From contig NZ_JAIRBM010000007.1 of NCBI RefSeq assembly GCF_020089865.1, positions 1 to 64,000 of the forward strand: DNA of 64,000 nucleotides, read 5' to 3'. Below, in pieces: positions 34,886-42,765 of the stretch. Numbering within the stretch: the first letter of the stretch is position 1; each line of letters begins with the position of its first letter. The notes below the pieces were generated by a model that saw nothing but the letters and a program-made list of their open reading frames with translations, was not told where the DNA came from and made no database searches. The stretch is from Microvirga puerhi (GTDB lineage Bacteria > Pseudomonadota > Alphaproteobacteria > Rhizobiales > Beijerinckiaceae). A program made the translations under genes and the position numbers.

Positions 34886-36096
34886 TGCGAATTCTTGCAC
34901 CTCAGGCTTCCGCAGTTCCGGATCTGTTGGCCGTGGAGCAAGAGGCATCCGCCATGCGTGCGGATGGCGAGCCGCTTCGCAGATGGCTGAGCAACCTCCT
35001 CCGCCACCGTCATCGTTTTGGCATCACGCGGGTCGGCAGCTTGACTCGGTTGGATCGCGTCGGAGTTCCGGTGGTGCAAGTCGTACGGCCTCTGGCGCTT
35101 TCGAATGCCGTCTCCCAGGGCAAGGGCGTCGATATGGTCTCGGCGGCTGTTTCAGGCATCATGGAGACCATAGAGACCTGGGCGGCCGAGCGCATTCCGG
35201 AAGCTGCTTCTCATGTCTCCAAACACTCCGCCCTAAGCGCGGATTGGATGAAGTTGTTTTCTCCCTGGGCCGACAGCGTCGTGCATTCCGGCTGGGAGGC
35301 CCTCGATCTTCCGATGATCGATGGCTGGGATCTTGTTTCAAATCAGCGTGTGCCTGTGCCGCTGGCTCTTGTCGATACGATCTATACCTATCCATCGCCG
35401 CACCCGTCGGTATTTCCGCGTGTTACGACAGGACTCGGTGCGGGAGCGAGTCTGGTGGGAGCGATCGTGCAAGGTGCCCTCGAGGTCCTGGAGCGTCATG
35501 CTCTGACCAGAGCGTATCGAACGCCTTACTTCTACGAGAGATTCCAGATCGATCTCTCGACGATCAAAGATGGACCTGTTGCAGCCTTACTTCAGAGCCT
35601 GACGCAGTCGGGCCTGCTTGCGGCAGCGTGGCTCGCGAATGCGCCGGATACGCCGCCGGTCTATCGCTGCCATGTCATGGAAGCGGAATGGCCTCTCGAG
35701 CTGGCGCCGATGCCCGCGGAGGGATCCGCATGCCGTTTCACGTCCGATGAAGCGCTTCTGGCTGCTCTTCTGGAGGCCTGCCAGGCTAGATCAGCCGTCA
35801 TTGCCGGAGCACGGGAGGATATGACGCGACGGATCTATCCCTCCGTCTACGAGCGCGAGCGCCTGGCCGAATGGCGCGATCAGATCCGATTGCCAGGTTC
35901 GCTGCCGTATGAGGCTGAACGGCAGACGCCACCAAGCCCTTCCACGATGCTCAAAGCCGTTGTCGAGGCCGCCGTGCGGGCAGGAGCTCGCGCAGTCATC
36001 GTGGTTCCCTTGTATGCAGATGACGAGCTGGGCATATACGTCGTTCGCGTGCTCGCACCGCCGCTGCACCTCTGGCCGAGCAGTCGACATGGATGA
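34885..36096 (+). CDS. YcaO-domain protein (ATP-dependent peptide/protein backbone activator)
   Basis: This 403-residue protein shows the YcaO ATP- and Mg-binding pattern: SQGKG (77-81), Glu94/Glu97 in SGIMETIETWAAER, GLGAGASLVGAIVQGALEVLERHA (about 183-206), and EACQARSAVIAGARED (about 297-312) with the Gln/Arg contacts. YcaO enzymes phosphorylate the amide oxygen of a peptide backbone to form azolines, amidines or, with TfuA, thioamides. No cyclodehydratase C/E1-like partner is fused or adjacent. It starts one base into the cyclase gene's stop and overlaps the TfuA gene by 8 bases. The C-terminus (APPLHLWPSSRHG) is short but Pro-containing. Confidence 0.92.
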   Translation: MRILAPQASAVPDLLAVEQEASAMRADGEPLRRWLSNLLRHRHRFGITRVGSLTRLDRVGVPVVQVVRPLALSNAVSQGKGVDMVSAAVSGIMETIETWAAERIPEAASHVSKHSALSADWMKLFSPWADSVVHSGWEALDLPMIDGWDLVSNQRVPVPLALVDTIYTYPSPHPSVFPRVTTGLGAGASLVGAIVQGALEVLERHALTRAYRTPYFYERFQIDLSTIKDGPVAALLQSLTQSGLLAAAWLANAPDTPPVYRCHVMEAEWPLELAPMPAEGSACRFTSDEALLAALLEACQARSAVIAGAREDMTRRIYPSVYERERLAEWRDQIRLPGSLPYEAERQTPPSPSTMLKAVVEAAVRAGARAVIVVPLYADDELGIYVVRVLAPPLHLWPSSRHG

Positions 36097-36865
36097 GCGA
36101 GTCGTCGTGTTTCTCGGTCCCACCCTGCCGCAGAAACAGGCACGAGATCTGCTCGATGCGCATTATCTGCCTCCCGTCGAACAGGGACATATCATTCAGG
36201 TCGTCCAGTCCCTCCAGCCGCGAAAGATCGTCATCGTCGATGGAGCCTTTGGCTCGGTTCCGACCGTTCGGCATAAGGAAATCCTTTGGGCGCTTGGCCG
36301 TGGCATTTCCATTTATGGGGCTGGGAGCCTGGGCGCCCTTCGCGCCGCCGAACTGGCCGGTTTCGGCATGAAGGGCCATGGACTCATCTATCGCTGGTAC
36401 AGGTCAACTCCCTATGCCGAGGATGACGAGGTCGCGGTTGCCATGGCGCCTCCGGAGCTCGGTGCCGCGGCTTTGGGAGACGCCCTTATCGACATGAGGA
36501 TCACATTCAGACGGGCCGCCCGCGCCGGAATCGTGTCCGAAGAACTTCGAGATCGTCTGGTAGAAATCGCTCGTTCCATCCACTTTCTCGAGCGCAGTTA
36601 TTCTCAAACACTTTCGTGCGCGATGGTCGGCGTTGACGCGCAAGAGGCCTCGTGCCTGCGTGACTTGGACGAGTGGCTCCATCATCATGCCTTCAGCCAG
36701 AAGCGGGCTGATGCTGCCAGCTTGCTGCGTTGTCTGGCAACGGCGACCGATGGCTCGTTGAATGAAACCATCAACGTTCCGACGTTTCGATTGACCGAGG
36801 CTCTTGTCCGGGATCTTGAGGAGTCAGGCTTGAACGTCGGCGACTTGGAGGCGCAAAAGGAGTAG
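36089..36865 (+). CDS. TfuA-like protein, partner of YcaO
   Basis: This protein of about 258 residues starts at the ATG at 36089, inside the YcaO gene. The TfuA core is clear: VVFLGPTLPQKQARDLL, ILWALGRGISIYGAGSLGALRAAEL, GMKGHGLIYRWY and EDDEVAVAMAP. TfuA was first described in trifolitoxin production; in other systems it works with YcaO in installing thioamides, probably by handling the sulfur source. The C-terminal 100 residues are helical and less conserved. The overlap with ycaO supports a physical pair. Confidence 0.92.
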   Translation: MDERVVVFLGPTLPQKQARDLLDAHYLPPVEQGHIIQVVQSLQPRKIVIVDGAFGSVPTVRHKEILWALGRGISIYGAGSLGALRAAELAGFGMKGHGLIYRWYRSTPYAEDDEVAVAMAPPELGAAALGDALIDMRITFRRAARAGIVSEELRDRLVEIARSIHFLERSYSQTLSCAMVGVDAQEASCLRDLDEWLHHHAFSQKRADAASLLRCLATATDGSLNETINVPTFRLTEALVRDLEESGLNVGDLEAQKE

Positions 36866-36913
36866 CAACCGTGGACCCAGACAGGAAGATGTGCCAAGCT
36901 TACATTCCTTCGG

Positions 36914-38128
36914 ATGCAGAACTCTGTCATGGATGCTCCTTCCGCCGGTTGGCATGCCGCTTCCTCGGGAGCCCCGTTGCTGGGAACGCGGTTTCTCGTC
37001 TATCCGCAGGCGCCGTTTATTCCAGGTTATGAGGAGCCCGAGGCCGTCTGGATCTCGACGCCAGCCGGTGGCGTAGGGACGGGCCCGGAGGATCGCCGGA
37101 TGTATGTGGTCGATCCTCTGCTGACCAAAAAGCCATATCAACGGCCGTATGCACCACCTTATGCCGGTGATCTCTATCCTCCGGCAGAGCCGGGACCGGA
37201 CGGGCATTTCGATCACATTCCTCCTGGCTCCCGCCAGTTTTTGGCGGCCCACGCCTTCGCCTGCGTCAGCCGTGTCATCGATATCGCCGAAAGCTATCTC
37301 GACCGCGCGGTGCCGTGGTTCTTCCAGCCGACCTATGAGCGCCTGGAGATCGTACCGCATCTCGCCTGGACCAACGCCCAGTCGGGATATGGCTTTCTGG
37401 AGCTTGGAGAAGACGAAAGCCGAGACGATCCCTTTCCCTATGCCCTGAACTTCGACGTGATTGCCCATGAGACCGGGCATCTCATTTTGTTCGGCATTCT
37501 CGGCGTTCCAGAGAGGCTAGGGCCAAGCAATGAATACCTTGCCTATCACGAGTTCGCGGCCGACTTCGTCTCATTGATAGGCCTTATGCACTTCGATACG
37601 GCGCTGGACAGAATGCTGCGGCGCACGAGAGGCAATCTCTTCATCTCGAATGAACTCGATCGGATTGCCGAGTTGTTCGATGAGCGGCAGATTCGGAAGG
37701 CAAGCCATTCCTTGAAGCTGTCGGATGTCGGGACCGAGGTTCACGATCTGTCGCGGCCGTTCACGGGCGCGCTCTTCGATGCCCTTCTGGAAATCTTTCA
37801 GCTTATTCTTCTGGAGCGTGGATTGGCGTCCCTCGACACGCGGCAGCTCAGTTCGGTTCGAGAAAGCATGACGCAGTCCGATATCGATCGCGAGCTCATG
37901 GTTTCGAAACACGACTACCAGATCCGACATTTCGCCGTGAAATCGGCACTCCAGGAGGCTCGCGACATCATTGGTGACGCTTTGCTCGGCTCCTGGGAAG
38001 ATCTGGACCCGGACAATTTTTCGTTCCGGCATGCGGCGCTGGCGCTTCTTTGGCGCATGGAACGAGGGCGGGGCCGGCGGTTCGCTGACAGGATCGAGGA
38101 CAATTTTGTCTGGCGGGAGATCCTGTGA
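36914..38128 (+). CDS. Predicted gluzincin-type zinc metallopeptidase in the YcaO/TfuA locus
   Basis: This protein of about 404 residues has an HExxH motif, HETGH (residues 185-189), within FDVIAHETGHLILFGILG. A Glu/Asp pair follows in YHEFAADF (Glu213, Asp217), matching the gluzincin H-E-x-x-H ... E-x-x-x-D layout. A further segment, SRPFTGALFDALLEIFQ, resembles the helix after the active site in M4-like peptidases. No signal peptide is seen, so it is cytoplasmic. It could remove a leader from a modified peptide or mature a substrate protein. I do not recognise a named family. The start has no strong ribosome site; the ATG at 36929 is an alternative. Confidence 0.75.
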   Translation: MQNSVMDAPSAGWHAASSGAPLLGTRFLVYPQAPFIPGYEEPEAVWISTPAGGVGTGPEDRRMYVVDPLLTKKPYQRPYAPPYAGDLYPPAEPGPDGHFDHIPPGSRQFLAAHAFACVSRVIDIAESYLDRAVPWFFQPTYERLEIVPHLAWTNAQSGYGFLELGEDESRDDPFPYALNFDVIAHETGHLILFGILGVPERLGPSNEYLAYHEFAADFVSLIGLMHFDTALDRMLRRTRGNLFISNELDRIAELFDERQIRKASHSLKLSDVGTEVHDLSRPFTGALFDALLEIFQLILLERGLASLDTRQLSSVRESMTQSDIDRELMVSKHDYQIRHFAVKSALQEARDIIGDALLGSWEDLDPDNFSFRHAALALLWRMERGRGRRFADRIEDNFVWREIL

Positions 38129-38163
38129 CCATGACCTCTTGCACGATGCCACGGAGAGAATGA

Positions 38164-38706
38164 ATGACCTACGGTCCCGACGTGCCGGCCCCCGGCCAAA
38201 CGGATAAATTCGCCACGGACGAGATCATCCTTTACGGCGTCAAGCTCAATTCTGTCGATTCCTATGCACGCCTCGATTTGACGTGGCGGAGCGATTTTTT
38301 GCCGCCGCAGGAAACCGTGGTTCTTCAGCTGCAGATGCTGCATAGGAAAGGCAATGGTTCCTTTGCAGATTTCAAGAACAGTGAAGTCGTCATCGCTGCC
38401 ATCTATGGCTATGCCTTTGAAGGACATTGCTTCCGGCCCGACAAGATCCGGATCTACGCCTTCTATTACAATGGGCCTGATTTGGGAGCGGTTGGCTGTG
38501 GATTTGATGAATCCACTCCTCTCAGCTCCAACAGCTATCGCATGTGGCGCCTGAAAATGCGCGCTCCGCTTATGGAAATCAGCGCAACGCTTGATACAGC
38601 CGAAGCTCTGATTTTGGACGCCAGTCTTCCTGGCAAGCGCGCGCCGAACACCTATGATAGTCGTATGCAAATGTCGCACAGGGGTGGGCGGCTCACCAGC
38701 TCATGA
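38164..38706 (+). CDS. Uncharacterised protein in the YcaO/TfuA locus
   Basis: This 180-residue protein starts 35 bases after the peptidase gene, with a GAGAGA site. The body looks beta-rich (IILYGVKLNSVDSYARLDLT, ETVVLQLQMLH, VVIAAIYGYAFEGHCF, KIRIYAFYYNGP) with two Cys and no signal peptide. The last 35 residues are basic and probably disordered (GKRAPNTYDSRMQMSHRGGR). It may be a substrate, a binding protein or an immunity factor for the locus. No family is recognised. Confidence 0.6.
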   Translation: MTYGPDVPAPGQTDKFATDEIILYGVKLNSVDSYARLDLTWRSDFLPPQETVVLQLQMLHRKGNGSFADFKNSEVVIAAIYGYAFEGHCFRPDKIRIYAFYYNGPDLGAVGCGFDESTPLSSNSYRMWRLKMRAPLMEISATLDTAEALILDASLPGKRAPNTYDSRMQMSHRGGRLTSS

Positions 38707-38791
38707 TCGAAGAAGGACATAAGACGCCCTTTGATTGAGGCACTCCATCGTCTTCTCGGTGCGCTTCGGCTTCGATAAATGCGCGGGCTTC

Positions 38792-39121
38792 TTACGGGGA
38801 CTTCTTCAGGACGTTGTCCCACTTACACGCGTCCGACTCTGCATCGGCGTCCTTAGCAATCGTGGATGCTAGTACCGCATCGCTCAGTTCGAGGGTGCAG
38901 GGACTGTTAAAACTCTCCTGGTGAAATTGGGCTGTCCAAGGGTTCGGGCGCAGACCAGCATAAACAACGACGTTCCCAGGGATGTCGTCGGTAGAGAAAA
39001 TATCAACCTGTCGCGCATCGCCTGCTTCGATGTAGCCATTCCATTGAATGCCGCGGCCACTCATATCGTCGACCAGGACCCATTTGCGCGTTCCCGTAAC
39101 CTTGATGGTGAGTTCGACCAT
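38792..39121 (-). CDS. Uncharacterised 109-residue protein, convergent with the YcaO locus
   Basis: The ATG at 39121 has a strong GGAGG 6 to 7 bases upstream, so this is a real gene. The protein is beta-rich (MVELTIKVTGTRKWVLVDD, GNVVVYAGLRPNPW) and ends in a Lys-containing tail with a Cys (SDACKWDNVLKKSP). There is no signal peptide. No family is recognised. It faces the locus and is followed upstream by an MFS exporter on the same strand. Confidence 0.55.
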   Translation of the reverse strand: MVELTIKVTGTRKWVLVDDMSGRGIQWNGYIEAGDARQVDIFSTDDIPGNVVVYAGLRPNPWTAQFHQESFNSPCTLELSDAVLASTIAKDADAESDACKWDNVLKKSP

Positions 39122-39321
39122 CCATTCCTCCCATCCCAGGTTCTGCTGGCGACAAGGCTAAAGAAGTGCAGAGCAAGCCTGCCAACCCATGTGCATCTCA
39201 GCGTGACACAAGGTGGCAACAGCGTCGATTCACTCCAAAGAGGAGGCGCTGTCTCGTTAGACTCCATCCCGTGATGAGAAGGAAGGCGCTGGCCGTATCT
39301 TTTCTAAGCAGTGACGCGAAG

Positions 39322-39337
39322 CCCTCACCGGTGAGGG
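39322..39337. terminator. Palindrome at the end of the DHA2 MFS gene
   Basis: CCCTCACCGGTGAGGG at 39322-39337 is a perfect palindrome spanning the stop codon of the MFS gene (39325-39327). It could end that transcript before the 109-residue gene. Confidence 0.3.
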
Positions 39338-40707
39338 TCAACGTTCTGCGAGGACGCTCCCGCGGCGGGGGAGAATGCGCGAAGGCTGCTGACGATGCTT
39401 GCGGTGATGGCCAGGGCGGCGGCGATGGCCAGCGAAAGGCTCGCCGCGTTCTCGGACGCTGCGCTGAAGATCAGGGCGACCAACGCGGCGCCCGTTGTCT
39501 GTCCCACAAGCCGTGCCGTGGCCTGCATGCCGTTCGCACCTCCGCTGCGCTCCCGGGGCGCGCTGGTGAAAATCGCCCGATTATTGGGGGCTTGAAACAG
39601 ACCGAAGCCTAAGCCGCACAAGGCCAATCGCCAGACGATATCGATCGTTGCGGTCTCGGTGGGCAACAGTGCCAGTGTGCCTAAGCCGACCGCCAGAATG
39701 CCAAGGCCAATGCCGCCGAGGAGGCCCGCGGAATGGCGGTCGGAAAGCCTTCCCGAGATCGGAGAGATGACGGCGGTAAGGAGCGGCCAGGCGGTCATGA
39801 GCGCGCCGATGCTTCCCTGGGACCGGCCCATCACGTTCTGGAAGTAGAATGGGAGCGCCACGTAGGCCATGGTCTGGGCGGCAAACGAGCACATGGACGT
39901 CATCACGGAGAGCGAGAAGATCCGGATCCGCAGCAGATCGAGGGGCAACATGGGAACCTTCAGAGAGCGCTGGCGCCGCACGAAAACGAATCCGAGAAGG
40001 ACCGCCCCTCCAAGTTCAAGGGCGGCGACCGGCCCGTTTTCGAGGAGTGAATCAGCGCCGATGAGCAGAAGCCCGAATGTCAGCGCATTCAGAATGGCGC
40101 TGATCGTGTCGAAGGGATGCGTGGATTGTGGAGTGCGCGGCAGGACCTTGAACCCGACCGCAAGAGCCAGAATACCCACCGGAACATTGACCCAGAACAG
40201 CCAGGGCCATGATCCCCAGGACAGGATCGAGGCGGCCACCGTGGGGCCGGCGACCGAGGAGATGGCGACCATCAAGGCGTTGTAGCTGATCCCTCGTCCC
40301 AGGAGCCGATGAGGATAAATGAAGCGGATGAGCGCATTGTTCACACTCATGATTCCTGCCGCCCCGAGCCCCTGAACCGCGCGGGCGGCTGCCAAGCCGG
40401 GTAGAGAGGTCGAGAGCGAACATGCGAGGGATGCCAGCGTGAACAGTGCCAGTCCTGCGCAGAATACGCGCTTGTAGCCGAGAATGTCTCCCAGCGAGGC
40501 GATCGGCAGCAAGGCGGCCGTCACGGCGAGCTGATATGCGCTCACGATCCAAATGGCGTCGGCGGGGCGCACTTGAAACTCGGCCGCCAGGGTCGGAAGC
40601 GCGATGTTGGCGATTGCGCTGTCCAGTACCGACATCATGATGCCGAGGATTACGGCCGCGTGTGCCCAGGTTCGTTGAGGCTGCGGTATCCCGTCGGCTG
40701 CATCCAT
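39325..40707 (-). CDS. MFS transporter, DHA2 (EmrB/QacA-type) drug exporter
   Basis: This protein of about 460 residues has 12 to 14 hydrophobic segments and the family's MSVLDSAIANIALPTLA opening, motif A-like SLGDILGYKRVF and motif C-like SSVAGPTVAASIL. It is likely a proton-driven efflux pump. The frame extends upstream to a TTG at 40833, but the first 42 residues are low-complexity, so the ATG at 40707 is preferred. It has no clear operon partner; its closeness to the YcaO locus raises the chance that it exports the product, though it could equally belong with the GntR/kduD genes. Confidence 0.88.
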   Translation of the reverse strand: MDAADGIPQPQRTWAHAAVILGIMMSVLDSAIANIALPTLAAEFQVRPADAIWIVSAYQLAVTAALLPIASLGDILGYKRVFCAGLALFTLASLACSLSTSLPGLAAARAVQGLGAAGIMSVNNALIRFIYPHRLLGRGISYNALMVAISSVAGPTVAASILSWGSWPWLFWVNVPVGILALAVGFKVLPRTPQSTHPFDTISAILNALTFGLLLIGADSLLENGPVAALELGGAVLLGFVFVRRQRSLKVPMLPLDLLRIRIFSLSVMTSMCSFAAQTMAYVALPFYFQNVMGRSQGSIGALMTAWPLLTAVISPISGRLSDRHSAGLLGGIGLGILAVGLGTLALLPTETATIDIVWRLALCGLGFGLFQAPNNRAIFTSAPRERSGGANGMQATARLVGQTTGAALVALIFSAASENAASLSLAIAAALAITASIVSSLRAFSPAAGASSQNVDPHR

Positions 40708-40910
40708 TGAGTGGTCCGTCCCATAGAAGCCTTGTGTGGAGGATGCGTGCGAGTTCGGCGAGGTCCGCGACGCGCCGGTTCCTCCTAAGGTGTTGTTCAA
40801 ACTGTGGGAATGACCTTTTTCTACGGGCAGCAATAACGAGAGGGCATGGGTGCCTATTGGTCCCGCCTGAGTGTGAGATCCTAGGGACGAATCTAAGTCA
40901 TCCGATCAGG

Positions 40911-41600
40911 TCACGCGCTGAAAAGCTCTGGACGTTCCGCTTCGACACGGGGCAGGGCGCGGAGAATTTCCGTGAGATGGTGGTGCATGGCATCTGCTGC
41001 GGCATCCTCGTCGCCAGCATCGATGGCTGCGATGATCGCGCGATGCTGGTCGATCAGGGGCCGCATAGCCTCCGGGCCGGGGAGGGTGAGTTGGCAGACG
41101 CGATCCATGTGGGCCTTGATGTCCCGGATCGCCTCCCAGGCCAATGCACAGCCTGCCCCCTCGGCCAGCGCGATGTGAAAGAGTTCATCGAAACGCTGGA
41201 ATGCATCGTGATCGTCTTGGCGGGCCGCTGTCGCCTGCATTTCGAGCAGGTCGTCGATCCGTTGGCGACTCTGCCGATCGAAAGAGGAGCAGGCTTGGCG
41301 CACAATTGCTGTCTCCAAGGCTTCGCGAACGAAGCGGGCCTCCATCATCTTCCGGACCGAGATTTTCACCACCACCGTTCCGCGCTGAGGCTGAATTTCC
41401 ACCAGGCGCGTGCGGGCAAGGCCGATCAGCGCCTCGCGAACCGGCTGTCGCGACACGCCATGGCGTTCGGCGATGTCATGCTCGGACAACCGGCTGCCGG
41501 GGGGGAGTTCGAGCGCAATGATCGAGCGGCGCAATTCGCTTTCGATGCGCTGGGCGGCGGATCCCCGGGTAATCGGAAGAGCGATGCTCAAAGCGTCCAA
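40911..41600 (-). CDS. GntR-family (FCD) transcriptional regulator
   Basis: This protein of about 229 residues has an N-terminal winged helix (RIESELRRSIIALELPPGSR, HDIAERHGVSRQPVREALI) and a C-terminal FCD ligand domain with metal-type His (FDELFHIALAEGAG, HRAIIAAI). A TTG at 41600 is taken as the start because the longer frame is antisense to the kduD leader; a TTG at 41591 is also possible. It is divergent from kduD and probably represses it in response to a sugar acid. Confidence 0.85.
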   Translation of the reverse strand: MDALSIALPITRGSAAQRIESELRRSIIALELPPGSRLSEHDIAERHGVSRQPVREALIGLARTRLVEIQPQRGTVVVKISVRKMMEARFVREALETAIVRQACSSFDRQSRQRIDDLLEMQATAARQDDHDAFQRFDELFHIALAEGAGCALAWEAIRDIKAHMDRVCQLTLPGPEAMRPLIDQHRAIIAAIDAGDEDAAADAMHHHLTEILRALPRVEAERPELFSA

Positions 41601-41619
41601 TACCTTTTTTCGAAGTTGC

Positions 41620-41649
41620 CTTGTATGGAGGTGGATACTACCATACAAG
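41620..41649. promoter_or_regulatory. Probable GntR operator between the regulator and kduD
   Basis: A perfect 9-base inverted repeat, CTTGTATGG (41620-41628) and CCATACAAG (41641-41649), has a 12-base spacer. The TTGTAT/ATACAA half-sites fit FCD-type GntR operators. It lies in the divergent gap, 78 bases before kduD. Confidence 0.65.
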
Positions 41650-41726
41650 TGTCGACCAGTCAGCCATGGAAAAATAGCGGCTGCAAAATAGCGGCGGCTT
41701 GGCCGTGTCCTGCCAAGGAATGCGAA

Positions 41727-42485
41727 ATGACGAACGCCTTTGATCTTGCGGGGAAGACCGCCGTCGTGACGGGTGCCAATACCGGGCTTGGTCAGGCGAT
41801 TGCCGTGGCGCTTGCACAGGCTGGGTCCGCTATCGTTGCCGTCGGTCGCTCGGGCATGGACGAGACGGAACGCCTGTGCCGCGACGCGGGCGCGCGCTTT
41901 CACAGCGTGAAGGCCGACTTGTCCAGTCTCGAACCGATCGAGCAGATCGTGGCGGAGAGTGTGGCGGCGGGAGAGCGCATCGATATCCTGGTCAACAATG
42001 CCGGAATCATCCGGCGTGCCGATGCGATCTCTTTCACGGAGAAGGATTGGGACGACGTGATGAACGTCAATCTCAAGACGACATTCTTCCTGACACAGGC
42101 CATTGCCCGGCGCATGATCGAGGACGGGCGCGGTGGCAAAATCATCAATATCGCGTCGCTTCTGTCCTTCCAGGGCGGAATTCGGATCCCATCATATACG
42201 GCAAGCAAGAGCGGGCTCGCCGGCTTGACCCGGCTGCTGGCCTGCGAATGGGCGGCGAAGGGCATCAACGTGAATGCCATCGCTCCAGGCTATTTCGTGA
42301 CTAACAACACAGAAGCTCTTCGGGACGATCAGAAGCGCAGTAGTGAAATCCTCGCCAGGATTCCGGTCGGTCGGTGGGGTAATCCGGCAGATCTCGGTGG
42401 CGCGGCCGTCTTTCTGGCGTCGTCGGCGTCGGATTATGTTCACGGCGTCGTCCTGCCGGTGGATGGCGGCTGGCTGGCACGATGA
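41727..42485 (+). CDS. kduD: 2-dehydro-3-deoxy-D-gluconate 5-dehydrogenase-like SDR
   Basis: This 252-residue short-chain dehydrogenase has the cofactor motif TGANTGLGQAIA, the NNAG motif in ILVNNAGIIRRA, the catalytic Ser region IINIASLLSFQGG, the Tyr/Lys pair in SYTASKSG, and the C-terminal VLPVDGGWLAR. Length and the start (FDLAGKTAVVTGANTGLGQ) match KduD, which converts 2-dehydro-3-deoxy-gluconate derivatives from pectin or uronate breakdown. AAGGA lies 7 bases before the ATG at 41727. No other uronate genes are visible, so a related sugar-acid role is possible. Confidence 0.85.
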   Translation: MTNAFDLAGKTAVVTGANTGLGQAIAVALAQAGSAIVAVGRSGMDETERLCRDAGARFHSVKADLSSLEPIEQIVAESVAAGERIDILVNNAGIIRRADAISFTEKDWDDVMNVNLKTTFFLTQAIARRMIEDGRGGKIINIASLLSFQGGIRIPSYTASKSGLAGLTRLLACEWAAKGINVNAIAPGYFVTNNTEALRDDQKRSSEILARIPVGRWGNPADLGGAAVFLASSASDYVHGVVLPVDGGWLAR

Positions 42486-42765
42486 AGAAGCTTGGCATGG
42501 ATCGGAAGAAGAGCGTTTCGCCCTTCGACAGCGATGTTCAGGGAACCTGCAAGCGCCGGCATCCGGCGTAAGGTGGTTACTTGGCGACGTCACGAAGAGT
42601 GGCGCAGCGACGCTACTATCGAACACCGTTGCGGAAAATTCTCCTCCCTAGCGACACATGCGACATTCCGGCCTATACTGATAGGATGGGTCGCGGTTCC
42701 GCGTGACCGCTTGCTCTGGATGCCGTGGCCTCGACCAGCTGGTTCTCAGTTCTGGAGGAGCGCTT

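Noticed and set aside
38921..39274. 117-codon plus-strand frame near the YcaO locus as a possible precursor
   Set aside because: It is antisense to the 109-residue gene, which has a strong ribosome site and a better protein-like sequence.
40662..41726. Long upstream extension of the kduD frame
   Set aside because: It runs antisense through the GntR gene; KduD homology and a ribosome site begin at 41727.
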